From NCBI RefSeq assembly GCF_009495755.1, contig NZ_WIBJ01000031.1, positions 139,790 through 203,789 of the forward strand: a DNA stretch of 64,000 nucleotides, given 5' to 3'. Origin of the DNA: Flavobacterium sp. LMO8 (GTDB lineage: Bacteria; Bacteroidota; Bacteroidia; Flavobacteriales; Flavobacteriaceae). Below the pieces are notes generated by a model. The model worked only from the letters and a program-made list of their open reading frames with translations. It was not told the origin of the DNA and ran no database searches. The position numbers were made by a program, and so were the translations under genes. Positions 16,687 to 26,086 of this stretch are shown one piece after another (position 1 is the first letter of the stretch; the number at the start of each line of letters is the position of its first letter).

Positions 16687-17448
16687 ATGAAAATTATATC
16701 CTACAACGTTAACGGAATTCGTGCCGCCATTACCAAAGGTTTTTTAGAATGGTTGCAACAAGCAAATCCCGATGTTATTTGTCTTCAAGAAATTAAAGCT
16801 ACAGAAGACCAAATTCCAAAATTAGAAATTGAAGCAGCAGGTTATCCGTACCAATATTATTTTCCAGCGGAGAAAAAAGGATATAGTGGTGTGGCTATTT
16901 TGTCAAAAATAGAACCTAAAAATGTAGTTTTCGGAACTGGAATTCAACACATGGATTTTGAAGGAAGAAATTTACGTGTCGATTTTGATGAACTTTCGGT
17001 AATGAGCCTATATTTACCTTCTGGTACGAATATTGATCGGTTAGATTATAAATTTCAATATATGGCTGAATTTCATTTGTATATTGATGAATTAAAAAAA
17101 GAAATCCCAAATTTGGTAATTTGTGGCGATTATAACATTTGTCATGAAGCAATTGATATTCATAATCCAAAAGGTAACGAAAAAACATCTGGTTTTTTAC
17201 CGGAAGAACGCGCTTGGTTAGATGGTTTCATGAAAAGTGGATTTGTAGATACGTTTCGTCTTTTAAACAAAGAACCACATAATTATAGTTGGTGGAGTTA
17301 CAGAGCCAATGCTCGAAATAATAACAAAGGCTGGAGAATCGATTATTGCTTGGCAGCGACACCTTTGAAAGATAAAATTCAAAGAGCATTAATTTTGCCG
17401 GAAGCCAAACATTCCGATCATTGTCCAGTTTTAGTAGAAATTAAATAA
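16687..17448 (+). CDS. xth: Exodeoxyribonuclease III
   Basis: AP endonuclease and 3'-5' exonuclease of base excision repair, 253 residues. The family's ordered motifs are present: SYNVNGIRAA (metal and substrate Asn), CLQEIKATEDQIP (catalytic Glu), YSGVAILSK, LYLPSGTN, CGDYNICHEAIDIHNPKGN (Asp and Asn of the active site), and SWWSYRANARNNNKGWRIDYCL ending with the catalytic KHSDHCPV. No residue is missing. It is transcribed alone, divergent from the two-domain acyltransferase gene. Confidence 0.94.
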   Translation: MKIISYNVNGIRAAITKGFLEWLQQANPDVICLQEIKATEDQIPKLEIEAAGYPYQYYFPAEKKGYSGVAILSKIEPKNVVFGTGIQHMDFEGRNLRVDFDELSVMSLYLPSGTNIDRLDYKFQYMAEFHLYIDELKKEIPNLVICGDYNICHEAIDIHNPKGNEKTSGFLPEERAWLDGFMKSGFVDTFRLLNKEPHNYSWWSYRANARNNNKGWRIDYCLAATPLKDKIQRALILPEAKHSDHCPVLVEIK

Positions 17449-17499
17449 AAAAACAAGTTAATAACAAGTTCAAATTCATAAAGTTAAAAAGTAAAATAT

Positions 17500-17563
17500 C
17501 TCTGTGTATCTCTTTTCAACAGAGTCTAAATAATAATAAACTCAGTGAATCTCTGTGTAAAAC
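17500..17563. repeat. Degenerate CTCTGTG-type intergenic repeat
   Basis: CTCTGTGTATCTC (17500-17512), CTCAGTGAATCTCTGTG (17541-17557) and the opposite-sense CAACAGAG around 17518-17525. The pattern resembles the CTTTGTG repeats at 24187-24229 and 59851-59934. It fills the gap between xth and the OmpA gene. Confidence 0.5.
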
Positions 17564-17585
17564 TAAAATGTAAAAACAATATAAA

Positions 17586-18551
17586 ATGATTAGAAAAATT
17601 GCCCTTGCCTGCGTAGTTTTAAGTTTAACTACTTCATGTGTTTCTAAAAAAATCTACCAAGATTTAGAAAACAAATATGCCGATTTAAAGAAAGAACACA
17701 ACGCTTTATCAGATGAAAACGGATTGTTAAAAACAAATAAAAATCAGTTAGAATTAGATAAAAACAATTTACAAACAGAATTAGACAAAACCAAAGCGGA
17801 ACGTGATAAATTAGCAGCAGATTATGCTGCTACAAAAAAGAGTTTAGACAATTTGAAAGCGTCTTATGCAGCGCTTGAAAAAGATAGCAACGATGCTTTA
17901 GAAGCTAATATTAACAAAAACAGACAATTGTTAGCTGAGCTAGAAGCCAAACAAAAAGCTTTAGCAGCTGAACAAGATCGTTTGAACAAATTGAAAAAAG
18001 ATTTAGAAGCTTCGTCAACTCGTTTAGCCGAATTAGAAAAAATGATGGCGGATAAAGAAGCAGCTATGAAAAAACTAAAAGAAACTTTATCTAAATCTTT
18101 AAAAGCTTTTGAAGGTAAAGGTTTGACTGTAACTGAAAGAGATGGAAAAGTGTATGTTTCTATGGAAAACAAATTACTTTTCGAATCGGGAAGTTGGACA
18201 GTAGGTTCAGAAGGAAAAAAAGCTGTAAAATTAGTTGGCGATGTTTTAGGACAAAATCCAGATATTTCAGTATTGATTGAAGGACATACTGACAATGATA
18301 AAATTACAGGAACCATTGGTGGTGGAGTAGAAAACAACTGGGATTTATCTACAAAACGTGCTACTGCCATTGTAAATATTTTATCTGAAAATAAAGCAAT
18401 TGATAAGAAAAACCTAACAGCTGCAGGTCGTGGAGAATATGCGCCTTTAATGAGTAACGAAACCGCTGAAGGGAAAGCAAGAAATAGAAGAATTGAAATT
18501 ATTTTAACACCTAAGTTAGATGAGATTTCAAAATTGATGAATGAACTATAA
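17586..18551 (+). CDS. OmpA-family lipoprotein with coiled coil
   Basis: Envelope lipoprotein of 321 residues. The signal ends in a lipobox, LTTSC, with Cys18 as the lipidated residue. Residues about 22-172 form a long coiled coil rich in K, E, L and A. The C-terminal OmpA/MotB domain (about 187-308) binds peptidoglycan and keeps IEGHTDN, NWDLSTKRA and the terminal NRRIEIIL signature. It should tether the outer membrane to the cell wall, as Pal-like and YiaD-like proteins do. It is followed by a terminator and stands alone. Confidence 0.9.
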   Translation: MIRKIALACVVLSLTTSCVSKKIYQDLENKYADLKKEHNALSDENGLLKTNKNQLELDKNNLQTELDKTKAERDKLAADYAATKKSLDNLKASYAALEKDSNDALEANINKNRQLLAELEAKQKALAAEQDRLNKLKKDLEASSTRLAELEKMMADKEAAMKKLKETLSKSLKAFEGKGLTVTERDGKVYVSMENKLLFESGSWTVGSEGKKAVKLVGDVLGQNPDISVLIEGHTDNDKITGTIGGGVENNWDLSTKRATAIVNILSENKAIDKKNLTAAGRGEYAPLMSNETAEGKARNRRIEIILTPKLDEISKLMNEL

Positions 18552-18583
18552 AAAGGTTAAAAGGTTATAGTTTAAAAGGTTAA
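18552..18583. repeat. AAAGGTTA short direct repeat
   Basis: The octamer AAAGGTTA occurs three times between the OmpA gene stop and its terminator, two copies in tandem and one after a 7-base interruption (TAGTTTA). Confidence 0.55.
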
Positions 18584-18616
18584 AAGTTCAGAGAATTTTC
18601 TTTGAACTTTTTTCTT
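18582..18616 (+). terminator. Terminator of OmpA-family gene
   Basis: Perfect 9-base arms AAAAGTTCA (18582-18590) and TGAACTTTT (18603-18611), with further T after. Confidence 0.8.
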
Positions 18617-18638
18617 TTTAATAAACTTTACTACTTTG

Positions 18639-18646
18639 TATCTTTG
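18639..18646 (+). promoter_or_regulatory. -7 element of aldo/keto reductase gene
   Basis: TATCTTTG, 33 bases before the start codon; no TTG at the expected distance. Confidence 0.45.
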
Positions 18647-18679
18647 TAAACTAAATATAAGATTGCTTCGTGTCTCGCA

Positions 18680-19729
18680 ATGAAAAAAATGAACTATACA
18701 ACACTACCTAATACCGAACTAAAAGTCAGCAAAATCTGTTTGGGAACGATGACTTTTGGAAATCAAAATACCGAAAGTGAATCGCACAATCAATTAGATT
18801 ATGCCATTGAAAAAGGAATCAATTTTATTGATACTGCCGAGATGTACCCAATTGGTGGCAACGCACAAATTTTTGGAAGTACAGAACGTCACATAGGAAC
18901 TTGGATTAAGAAAATTGGTGCATCGGAAAGAGAGAAATTGGTTTTAGCAACTAAAATTGCAGGACCAAATCGTGGAATGGATTATATCCGTCAACCATTA
19001 GATTTTTCTAAGAAAAGTATTCATGAAGCGGTAGAGTTGAGTTTAAAAAACCTTCAAACGGATTATATCGATTTATATCAAATGCACTGGCCAGAGCGTG
19101 TAATGAACATGTTTCAAAAACGTGGTGTTCAGGAAATAGATTCAAAGTGGCAAGACAATATTTTTGATGTATTAACAGTTTACGACGGTTTAATTAAAGA
19201 AGGAAAAATCAAACATATTGGACTTTCAAATGAAAATCCGTGGGGTGTAATGCGTTTTTTAATGGAAAGCGAAAAACACGGTTTGCCAAGAATTGCAACG
19301 ATTCAAAACCCATTTTCGTTATTGAACCGATTGTATGAAGTTGGTTTGTCGGAAATTGGAATGCGTGAAAATGTTGGGTTATTAGCGTATTCTCCATTAG
19401 GTTTCGGATTTTTATCTGGGAAATATTTGAATGGTTATCCAGAGAATTCACGAATGAAATTGTTTCCAAATTTCGTTCGTTATACCAATAAAAACTGCTT
19501 CAAAGCAACCAAATTATACAAAGAATTAGCAGAAGCTAACGGTTTAACGTTAACCCAAATGGCAATTGCTTTTGTGCATCGTCAAAAATTTGTGACTTCA
19601 ACGATAATTGGCGCTACTACGATAGAACAATTGCAAGAAAACATTGCTGCTTTTGATACTGTTTTATCAGATGAAATTGTTGCTGAAATTGAAAAAATTC
19701 AGGAATTAATTCCAAATCCAGCGCCTTAA
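18680..19729 (+). CDS. Aldo/keto reductase, Tas-like
   Basis: NADP(H)-dependent (beta/alpha)8-barrel oxidoreductase of 349 residues, close in length and motifs to E. coli Tas. Active-site residues are present: FIDTAEMYP supplies Asp and Tyr, LATKIAG the Lys, and YQMHWPERVM the His. The insertion after that (about 150-170) is typical of Tas rather than of shorter reductases. A second ATG lies 3 codons in (MNYTTLPN). The physiological substrate is unknown; relatives reduce aldehydes and ketones. It converges on the DUF4139 gene with a double-palindrome hairpin in between. Confidence 0.9.
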   Translation: MKKMNYTTLPNTELKVSKICLGTMTFGNQNTESESHNQLDYAIEKGINFIDTAEMYPIGGNAQIFGSTERHIGTWIKKIGASEREKLVLATKIAGPNRGMDYIRQPLDFSKKSIHEAVELSLKNLQTDYIDLYQMHWPERVMNMFQKRGVQEIDSKWQDNIFDVLTVYDGLIKEGKIKHIGLSNENPWGVMRFLMESEKHGLPRIATIQNPFSLLNRLYEVGLSEIGMRENVGLLAYSPLGFGFLSGKYLNGYPENSRMKLFPNFVRYTNKNCFKATKLYKELAEANGLTLTQMAIAFVHRQKFVTSTIIGATTIEQLQENIAAFDTVLSDEIVAEIEKIQELIPNPAP

Positions 19730-19740
19730 GAAAATAAAAA

Positions 19741-19771
19741 AACCTGACAGGTTTCAGAAACCTGTCAGGTT
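19741..19771. repeat. Nested palindrome between convergent genes, probable two-way terminator
   Basis: Perfect 14-base arms AACCTGACAGGTTT (19741-19754) and AAACCTGTCAGGTT (19758-19771) around CAG. Each arm is itself a palindrome (ACCTG-A-CAGGT), so the DNA can fold as one long hairpin or two small ones. A-rich sequence on the left serves as a T run for the minus strand. Placement fits a bidirectional terminator or a REP-like repeat. Confidence 0.75.
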
Positions 19772-19777
19772 AATAAA

Positions 19778-21586
19778 TTACAAATTATCTATAAACTTAT
19801 CCTTCGGATATTTGACCTTATAACTAATTCTGAATTTCTTAGTTTCTCCAGCGTTGAGTTTCACATCCCAAGTTAAAATTCCAGTTTCGGCATTTACTTT
19901 TGCTTTTCCGTTGTCTAATAATTCGATGGTAATTTCTTTATCAGTACTAATTGGATATTGATCTTTTAGCAACATTTCAATTGCTTCTTTTTTGTTGTTT
20001 TTTACCGTGATATCATAGGTAAATGTTTGTTCTTTATGACCAGATAAGAATTTAGTTCCGGATTTATCTGCAATTTTCTCACGTTTGATGGCGATTTTTT
20101 TATCTCTTCCCATGCTCAAATTCAAAGTGTCTGACGTTTGATTTGGGTTAATCATGGTTTTGCCTACGTACATTCCTTCGAAAATAATATTCGCTTCGCC
20201 AGGTAATAAATTGAATTTCGAATATTCACTAATTTCAGCTAACAAAAAGGCTTCTTTTTCTGCTTTTGGGACGGCGTAATATTTGTAAGTTGCTGGTAAT
20301 TTCAAATCTTTCAAGGCAACACTATGCGCTTTTCCATTGGATAAAATGTCATATGGAATGTCTATATCAAAGGAAACATTTAATTGGTTTTCGGTGATTT
20401 CGGTATAATCATCTAATCCGTTTTTAGTAGTTACAATTATAACTCCATTAACACCTTGTTCTCCATACAAAGCTGCACCTTGAGCACCTTTTAAAACTTC
20501 TGTACTTTTAATGTGGCTAGAATCAATACTTTGTAATGTTCTTGCGTCTGAAATCACACCATCAATTACCACTAATGCCTGATTGTTTTCTGAAATACTT
20601 CTACTTCCTCTTAACACGATTTTTGTATCTGTTTGTTGATTGATTTCCATTCCTGATACTTTACCCTGTAATGAATTTATGGCTGCATTACTATTATTAT
20701 AACCATAAGTTCTCGGATATCCATATCGTAAAAACCAAGCTTGTAAAATAGGAGCTTTGTTGTTTTGGTTAGGGTTACCGCTTGAAAGTGTTAGTTTTAC
20801 TTTTTTCCAATCGATTCCTGTGTTTTGCACCACTTTTGCTTTGTACATTAGGTTGATAGGTGAGTTGATGTTGTCAGCTCGTAAATCGTAAAATGGCGAC
20901 CATGAAGCGTTATTCGTTAAGTAATTGATGTCAAGATTTACTGAGCTTGCAACATCAGTCATGACTTGCAATACTAATTTTCCTTGCGAAGATTTTTCTT
21001 GTTTTTGAGTATTCAATTCTAATTTAGAATTCAGTTTTGACAATTTGTCTTTTAACTTCTTTTCTTTCTCGATTAATGTATCTACCAAATTACTCAACTC
21101 GTTTCTTTTAGCTCTGTAATAATCTACTAATTTGATTAATTCCGTTACATTCAAACCCGAGTTTTGTCCAGCAACGTTTTGATTTTTATCTAATAAATCA
21201 ATGGTTTTGGAATAGGATACTTTTTCGTTGGCAATTTTTCCCATTTCTTTTTCGATAAGCACAATGCTATCACGTACTTTTTTAATCATCGGATTGCTTT
21301 CATCAATTTCATATTCGGAAATAAAATTTCGGGTAAACTGAACCGACAAAACCGTAACATTAGCCGGAGCACCAATTTGAATGGTGTTTTCATTGACATA
21401 ATCTGCCACATTTTTAATAACAATTTCACTGGTTCCAGAAGGAAGTGTAACAGCTGCCGATTGTAATAATTCAGCCGAATTGCTGTAAACTGTTGCGCTT
21501 TTAATTTTAGCTGAAGTAAAAATTGGTTTTTGAGCAAATGTGATTGCTGAAAAACATAATAATACAAATACAAGTATTTTTTTCAT
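19778..21586 (-). CDS. DUF4139 (MuiA-like) protein with inserted SusC-type plug segment
   Basis: Exported protein of 602 residues with a signal peptide ending ITFAQ. Residues about 25-130 match the DUF4140 N-terminal module, about 105-195 a coiled coil, and about 205-275 plus 395-600 the DUF4139 domain of mucoidy-inhibitor-A-like proteins, including WSPFYDLRA and the end region TWDVKLNAGETKKFRISYKV. Inside DUF4139, residues about 300-390 are a TonB plug of SusC type: IVLRGSRSISENNQALVVID, then EVLKGAQGAALYGEQGVNGVII and TTKNG. There is no barrel after it. The parent family's function is unknown. Transcribed away from mgtE with a roughly 70-base gap. Confidence 0.82.
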   Translation of the reverse strand: MKKILVFVLLCFSAITFAQKPIFTSAKIKSATVYSNSAELLQSAAVTLPSGTSEIVIKNVADYVNENTIQIGAPANVTVLSVQFTRNFISEYEIDESNPMIKKVRDSIVLIEKEMGKIANEKVSYSKTIDLLDKNQNVAGQNSGLNVTELIKLVDYYRAKRNELSNLVDTLIEKEKKLKDKLSKLNSKLELNTQKQEKSSQGKLVLQVMTDVASSVNLDINYLTNNASWSPFYDLRADNINSPINLMYKAKVVQNTGIDWKKVKLTLSSGNPNQNNKAPILQAWFLRYGYPRTYGYNNSNAAINSLQGKVSGMEINQQTDTKIVLRGSRSISENNQALVVIDGVISDARTLQSIDSSHIKSTEVLKGAQGAALYGEQGVNGVIIVTTKNGLDDYTEITENQLNVSFDIDIPYDILSNGKAHSVALKDLKLPATYKYYAVPKAEKEAFLLAEISEYSKFNLLPGEANIIFEGMYVGKTMINPNQTSDTLNLSMGRDKKIAIKREKIADKSGTKFLSGHKEQTFTYDITVKNNKKEAIEMLLKDQYPISTDKEITIELLDNGKAKVNAETGILTWDVKLNAGETKKFRISYKVKYPKDKFIDNL

Positions 21587-21653
21587 CTCTATAAACTTTA
21601 GTGTTTATTGTATAGAGTGAAATAAAAATGAAAAGGTTGGGAAGCGAGTGAAA

Positions 21654-23006
21654 TTAAATTCCCAAAATAATCTTAGCAATAGTAAAATAAGTCAAAATTC
21701 CTAAGATATCATTACTTGTAGTAATAAACGGACCAGTAGCTAATGCAGGGTCAACTCCGTATTTATTTAAGATAATAGGAATAAAAGTTCCAATTAAGGA
21801 TGCCATAATGATTACTGAAAGTAAAGCAATAGCAACTGTATATCCTACATGAATTTCATAGCCTAATAAGAAATAACTACCTGCCAATAAGATTACAGAA
21901 AGAATGACTCCGTTTAACAAACTCAATGAAAGTTCTTTTAATAATCGCTCTACAACAGGGCCAATAATAGTGTTGTTTGCCAAACCTTGCACAATAATCG
22001 CAGAAGATTGAACTCCTACATTTCCTGCCATCGCCGCAATAAGCGGTGTGAAGAAAAATAATTCGGGATGTAAATCCATTACGGGTTCAAAAATCCCTAA
22101 AACGTGTACCGAAATAAATCCACCAAATAATGCTAAAACCAACCAAGGCAAACGTGCTTTTGTCAGTTCTAAAATGCTGTCATCGGCTTCAACGTCTTGC
22201 GAGATACCCGCTGCTAACTGGTAATCTTTGTCGGCCTCTTCTTTGATGACATCAATAATATCATCAATGGTAATTCGACCAACTAAACGACCTAATTCAT
22301 CTACAACCGGAATGGCTTCCAAGTCATATTTTTGCATAATACGCGCTACTTCAACATCTTTAGTATCAACTTTTACATAATCCACTTTTTTGATGTAAAC
22401 TTGGCTGATAGGCGTTTTTGTTGAAGTAGTTAATAAATCTTTTAACGATAAACGACCTTTTAATCGCTCTTCGTCATCAACCACGTATATCGAATGTACT
22501 TTTGAAACATTTTCAGCTTGCGCACGCATTTCTTTCACGCAAGTTAAAACATTCCAGTTTTCGTTAACTTTTACTAATTCTTTTCCCATCAAACCACCAG
22601 CAGAATCTTCATCGTAACGTAATAAGTCTACAATGTCTTTGGCGTGTTCAACGTCTTCTAATTCCGAAATTACCTGTTCTTTTTTATGTTGAGGTAATTC
22701 GGCAATAATGTCGGCAGCGTCATCTGTACTTAATTCGTCAAGCTCTTCTGCAATTTCTTTTGGAGATAAATTGCGTAAGATTTTTTCACGAACTTCTTCA
22801 TCTAATTCGAGAAGAATTTCCGCTGTTTTTTCAGAATCTAAGGTGTTAAAAATATAACCAGCGCCGTAATCATCGAGTTCTTCCATGATTTCGGCAATAT
22901 CAGCAAAGTGAATATCTTCAAGAAGCAAAAGTAATTCTTGCGACTTGTTTTCGCTTATAAGTTGTTCTATTTCAGATAGAAACTCTCTGCTGATTTTAAA
23001 CTCCAT
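21654..23006 (-). CDS. mgtE: Magnesium transporter MgtE
   Basis: Inner-membrane Mg2+ channel of 450 residues in full MgtE order: cytoplasmic superhelical N domain (about 1-130, acidic, [14 protein letters not shown] and [13 protein letters not shown]), two CBS domains (about 131-255, with [10 protein letters not shown] at their start and DLEAIPVVD in the second), and five membrane helices (about 285-450). The pore signature is present near the end ([19 protein letters not shown]), which supplies the Asp that binds Mg2+. Its start overlaps the end of rsmA by 11 bases, so they are cotranscribed. No Mg riboswitch is seen upstream. Confidence 0.94.
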   Translation of the reverse strand: MEFKISREFLSEIEQLISENKSQELLLLLEDIHFADIAEIMEELDDYGAGYIFNTLDSEKTAEILLELDEEVREKILRNLSPKEIAEELDELSTDDAADIIAELPQHKKEQVISELEDVEHAKDIVDLLRYDEDSAGGLMGKELVKVNENWNVLTCVKEMRAQAENVSKVHSIYVVDDEERLKGRLSLKDLLTTSTKTPISQVYIKKVDYVKVDTKDVEVARIMQKYDLEAIPVVDELGRLVGRITIDDIIDVIKEEADKDYQLAAGISQDVEADDSILELTKARLPWLVLALFGGFISVHVLGIFEPVMDLHPELFFFTPLIAAMAGNVGVQSSAIIVQGLANNTIIGPVVERLLKELSLSLLNGVILSVILLAGSYFLLGYEIHVGYTVAIALLSVIIMASLIGTFIPIILNKYGVDPALATGPFITTSNDILGILTYFTIAKIILGI

Positions 23007-23775
23007 CGGCTGTTATTTTTTGGGTAATTTCTATAAATTGTTCCACCGTTAGTTGTTCTGGGCGGAGGTCAAAGATAGTGTCTAATTTTAAATTATCAGA
23101 AAAATTGAACGTTTTTAAGCTATTTCGTAACGTTTTTCTTCTTTGTTGGAAAGCCGTTTTTACCACTCTAAAGAATAATTTTTCATCACATGGTAATGAG
23201 TAATCTGCTTTTCTTCTTAATCGTAACACACCAGAATCTACTTTTGGTGGTGGATTAAAAACATTAGGCGGAACCGTAAACAAGTATTCTGCCTCATAAA
23301 AAGCTTGGGTTAAAACCGATAAAATTCCGTAGACTTTACTTCCTTTTTTCTCGCAAATTCGTTGGGCAACTTCTTTCTGAAACATACCCGCAAATTCCGG
23401 AATTTGATCGCGCATTTCCAAGGTTTTGAACACAATTTGGGTTGAAATATTGTAAGGAAAATTTCCAATAATTGCAAAAGGTTCGTTATTAAAAACCTCG
23501 TTTAAATTGTATTTTAAAAAGTCTTTCGAAATAATATGATTTTCCAATTTTGGAAAGTGAACACCCAAATATTCAACGGATTCTTTATCGATTTCAATTA
23601 CAAAGGTTTCGGTTGGTTTGTCTAATAAATATTTGGTTAAAACACCCATTCCTGGACCAATTTCCAAAATTTTTGAATAGCCTTCCAGCGAAAGTGTATC
23701 TGCAATATCTTTTGCGATACTTTCATCTTTTAGGAAATGTTGTCCTAAGTGTTTTTTTGCGCTTACTTTTTCCAT
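22996..23775 (-). CDS. rsmA: 16S rRNA dimethyladenosine transferase
   Basis: Methylates the two adjacent adenines of the 3'-terminal 16S rRNA hairpin during small-subunit maturation; 259 residues. S-adenosylmethionine-binding motif [14 protein letters not shown] (38-51) and catalytic [10 protein letters not shown] (NLPYN type, with Phe for Leu) are visible, then [12 protein letters not shown] near the C-terminus. It opens [11 protein letters not shown], the family's standard start. It lies between the DUF4286 gene (1-base gap) and mgtE (11-base overlap), so the three form one minus-strand unit. Confidence 0.95.
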   Translation of the reverse strand: MEKVSAKKHLGQHFLKDESIAKDIADTLSLEGYSKILEIGPGMGVLTKYLLDKPTETFVIEIDKESVEYLGVHFPKLENHIISKDFLKYNLNEVFNNEPFAIIGNFPYNISTQIVFKTLEMRDQIPEFAGMFQKEVAQRICEKKGSKVYGILSVLTQAFYEAEYLFTVPPNVFNPPPKVDSGVLRLRRKADYSLPCDEKLFFRVVKTAFQQRRKTLRNSLKTFNFSDNLKLDTIFDLRPEQLTVEQFIEITQKITADGV

Positions 23776-23776
23776 T

Positions 23777-24103
23777 TTAATTTGTTTCTCCGTAGAATTC
23801 GCCCATTACTTCTAACTCGGTTCTGAAAGCTAGCATTTTATCTGCAAAAAGGTGTAAACCTTCTTGGCGTAATCTTGGTGCGTGATTTTGGTAATAATCT
23901 TCTAACTTTGCTCTCGAATCGGTGAAATATTGAACAGCATAAGTTGTGCCTCCCATTTCTTCTTCTACCACTACTCGAACCATTTTAGCATTGGTAAATA
24001 AACCTGTTGCTAAAACATCGTTAATATGTTTGTTTTGCATCCATTTTAACCAATCGTGGTGAATGCTTTCGTCTACGTTTACGGTTACGTTATATATAAT
24101 CAT
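23777..24103 (-). CDS. DUF4286 family protein
   Basis: Small cytoplasmic protein of 108 residues, a ferredoxin-like alpha/beta fold family conserved in Bacteroidota and often next to rsmA, as here. Recognisable features are the opening [26 protein letters not shown] and a C-terminal ending in the gene for rsmA one base away. Relatives resemble dimeric antibiotic-monooxygenase-like barrels, but no function is known. It is first of the DUF4286-rsmA-mgtE unit; the region upstream holds degenerate repeats rather than a clear promoter. Confidence 0.82.
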   Translation of the reverse strand: MIIYNVTVNVDESIHHDWLKWMQNKHINDVLATGLFTNAKMVRVVVEEEMGGTTYAVQYFTDSRAKLEDYYQNHAPRLRQEGLHLFADKMLAFRTELEVMGEFYGETN

Positions 24104-24186
24104 TTTTAATAAATTTCAATTTCAAGTACAATTTCAAAAATCAATTTTGGAACACATATTTAAGAAATTGGAATAATCGAAAAAAT

Positions 24187-24229
24187 CTTTGTGTGCCTTG
24201 TGCTTTCTTTGTGTACTTTGTGGTTAAAT
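24187..24229. repeat. CTTTGTG intergenic repeat
   Basis: CTTTGTG occurs at 24187 and 24207, with a related CTTTGTGG at 24216-24223 and variants between them. The last 23 bases (24207-24229) match 59912-59934 with only two differences (T to A). It lies downstream of the TPR gene and upstream of DUF4286, both on the minus strand. Confidence 0.65.
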
Positions 24230-24230
24230 C

Positions 24231-26012
24231 CTATATCGTAGCATCACCTCGCAATGTTCGATATTGCTTTCTGCTTTCTGTATAATATAAACTATCCGGA
24301 TGCTCTAAAACCATTTTTTCATACAAAGGTTTTGCTTTTTCGTTATCCAAAAGATATTTTCTATAAATTTCGGCCGAATAAAATAAGGCTTCATCAATAT
24401 AAATTCCTTCTTTATGATTATCTAAAATATTTTGATAATAGTTTAATGCTTTTAAATAATCTTTCTTTTGATAATAGATATCGGCTATTTTTAATAAGGT
24501 TTCATCTTCAATGCTTTCACCTTTGTGTTTTTCTAAAATGGCTAAAAATGATTGAAGCGCTTCTTCATTTTTCTTTTGGTACAATTGTAAATCTGCTTTT
24601 GCGTAAGCTTGTAATGCCACGCGTAAACTGTCTTCAACAGAGTTGTCTTGAATAAGTAAAAACAGTTCAACAGCATCATTTGCAATTAGCAAACTTGATG
24701 ATTGTTTGAGGTTTTTTACTTGTTGTAAAGTCCAATCAAAATCTTTTTTATAGAAGTTGGTTTTGGCTAATTTTAGGCTGGCTTCGTGTGCTAAAACATC
24801 GTTTTTTAAGTTGTCTTCTACTTGTGCATAATACAAAATGGCTTGATTGAATTTTTCATCATACACCATAATATCAGCCAATTCCATTTTAACTTTCGAT
24901 TGATTTCGCAAGTTTAATGGCAATTTTAATATGTTTTGTAAAAGTTCAATTCCTAATTTTGATTGGTTCAGATAAAATGTTTTGAAATGAGCCGAAAGAA
25001 TTTGCAAGTCTAATGAATATGGACTAATACCGTATTTTTTTAATAATTCTTGAAGTTTCAAATCGATAGCAGGATACTCTTTTTGCGAAGCTGACTCAAT
25101 TTCCATCGAAAGTAAAAAATGATGCGCTTTCATTTGTAAATCCAAATCCTGAGTGTTTTCCAAAACAAATTCTAAAATAAGTTTTGCATCATCAAATTGT
25201 TTTTCTTCCATTGCCATACTTCCTAAAGTAACAATGTTATAAAAGCTTTCCGGATTTCTCTTGTAAACCGCTTTCTCTTGAATAAACGCTTTTCCGTATT
25301 CTTTTTGTTGAACAAAAAACCAACTCAAAAATTGGTTCCAATACACATCTTGCGACTTCTGTGTTCTTAGTAATAAGTTTTTTCGAATAGTTGCTGCGAA
25401 AGAACCATCAGAATCATCCATTAAAAAACGAGTCAATTGATTTTGAACCATTGGAGTTCCATCTTGAGTATTGAATCCGTAATCCAACAATTTATTCAGC
25501 ATCACTTCTAAATTACCTAATTGTCCTTGAACCATGGCAATTTGGTAATCGAAATTTAGATTTGGGTTTTTCTTTTGAGCAGTTTCATACGCTTTTAATG
25601 CCCAACTCAATAATACTTTTTTCTCGAAAGAATTTGCGATTTGGTAGGCGTAATTCGGCTCTTTTTCAACTTCTTGAATGGCTAATTCGTAATTTTTATC
25701 CGCTTTTTCGGTGTTTTTTTGAAGTTGGTAATTGTAACCCAATTCAACATACAACAAAGGTTGGTTGTATTTGTCTTTTCGTTTGGTAATAGCGGTTTCC
25801 GCTTTATCGTATTGTTGCAATTGTTGGTAGCAATCGATTACTCTTTGAAAAAAGAAATAATTCGAAGGTTGTTTTGTTGAAATTTCCTCAAATAAAGTCA
25901 GTGCTTTTTGAAATTCGCCTTTTTCAAAATAGTCCATAGCCAATTGTTCATTCTGTGCCGAAACCCAAAATGATGACAAAAAAAGTATGAAAAAAGCAAT
26001 TTTTTGCAACAT
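24231..26012 (-). CDS. Exported tetratricopeptide-repeat protein
   Basis: Protein of 593 residues with a signal peptide (about 1-19, FLSSFWVSA) followed by helical repeats along its whole length. Clear TPR units are DYFEKGEFQKALTLFEEIST near the start and ADIYYQKKDYLKALNYYQNI and EALFYSAEIYRK near the end; the middle is a degenerate repeat solenoid. There is no catalytic domain. Such proteins are scaffolds in the periplasm or at the outer membrane; partner unknown. It is downstream of serS on the same strand, separated by a strong hairpin, so it probably has its own promoter, which I cannot place. Confidence 0.82.
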   Translation of the reverse strand: MLQKIAFFILFLSSFWVSAQNEQLAMDYFEKGEFQKALTLFEEISTKQPSNYFFFQRVIDCYQQLQQYDKAETAITKRKDKYNQPLLYVELGYNYQLQKNTEKADKNYELAIQEVEKEPNYAYQIANSFEKKVLLSWALKAYETAQKKNPNLNFDYQIAMVQGQLGNLEVMLNKLLDYGFNTQDGTPMVQNQLTRFLMDDSDGSFAATIRKNLLLRTQKSQDVYWNQFLSWFFVQQKEYGKAFIQEKAVYKRNPESFYNIVTLGSMAMEEKQFDDAKLILEFVLENTQDLDLQMKAHHFLLSMEIESASQKEYPAIDLKLQELLKKYGISPYSLDLQILSAHFKTFYLNQSKLGIELLQNILKLPLNLRNQSKVKMELADIMVYDEKFNQAILYYAQVEDNLKNDVLAHEASLKLAKTNFYKKDFDWTLQQVKNLKQSSSLLIANDAVELFLLIQDNSVEDSLRVALQAYAKADLQLYQKKNEEALQSFLAILEKHKGESIEDETLLKIADIYYQKKDYLKALNYYQNILDNHKEGIYIDEALFYSAEIYRKYLLDNEKAKPLYEKMVLEHPDSLYYTESRKQYRTLRGDATI

Positions 26013-26021
26013 AAATAAAAT

Positions 26022-26071
26022 AAATAATGTACTAAAGTAACACTTTTTAGTGTCAAATTAGTACATTATTT
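26022..26071 (-). terminator. Long hairpin after serS
   Basis: Outer arms of 14 bases, AAATAATGTACTAA (26022-26035) and TTAGTACATTATTT (26058-26071), with an inner stem ACACT/AGTGT around TTTT. It lies just after the serS stop on the minus strand, with T-rich sequence following. Confidence 0.75.
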
Positions 26072-26086
26072 TATAAAGATTAACGT

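Noticed and set aside
17864..18370. 168-codon minus-strand frame
   Set aside because: Shadow of the OmpA-family gene; long because the coiled coil has biased codons. Serine-, phenylalanine- and alanine-rich without structure.
20417..20689. Frameshift or assembly chimera as the reason for the plug in the DUF4139 gene
   Set aside because: The reading frame is continuous and DUF4139 sequence resumes in frame on both sides, so a genuine domain insertion is the simpler reading.
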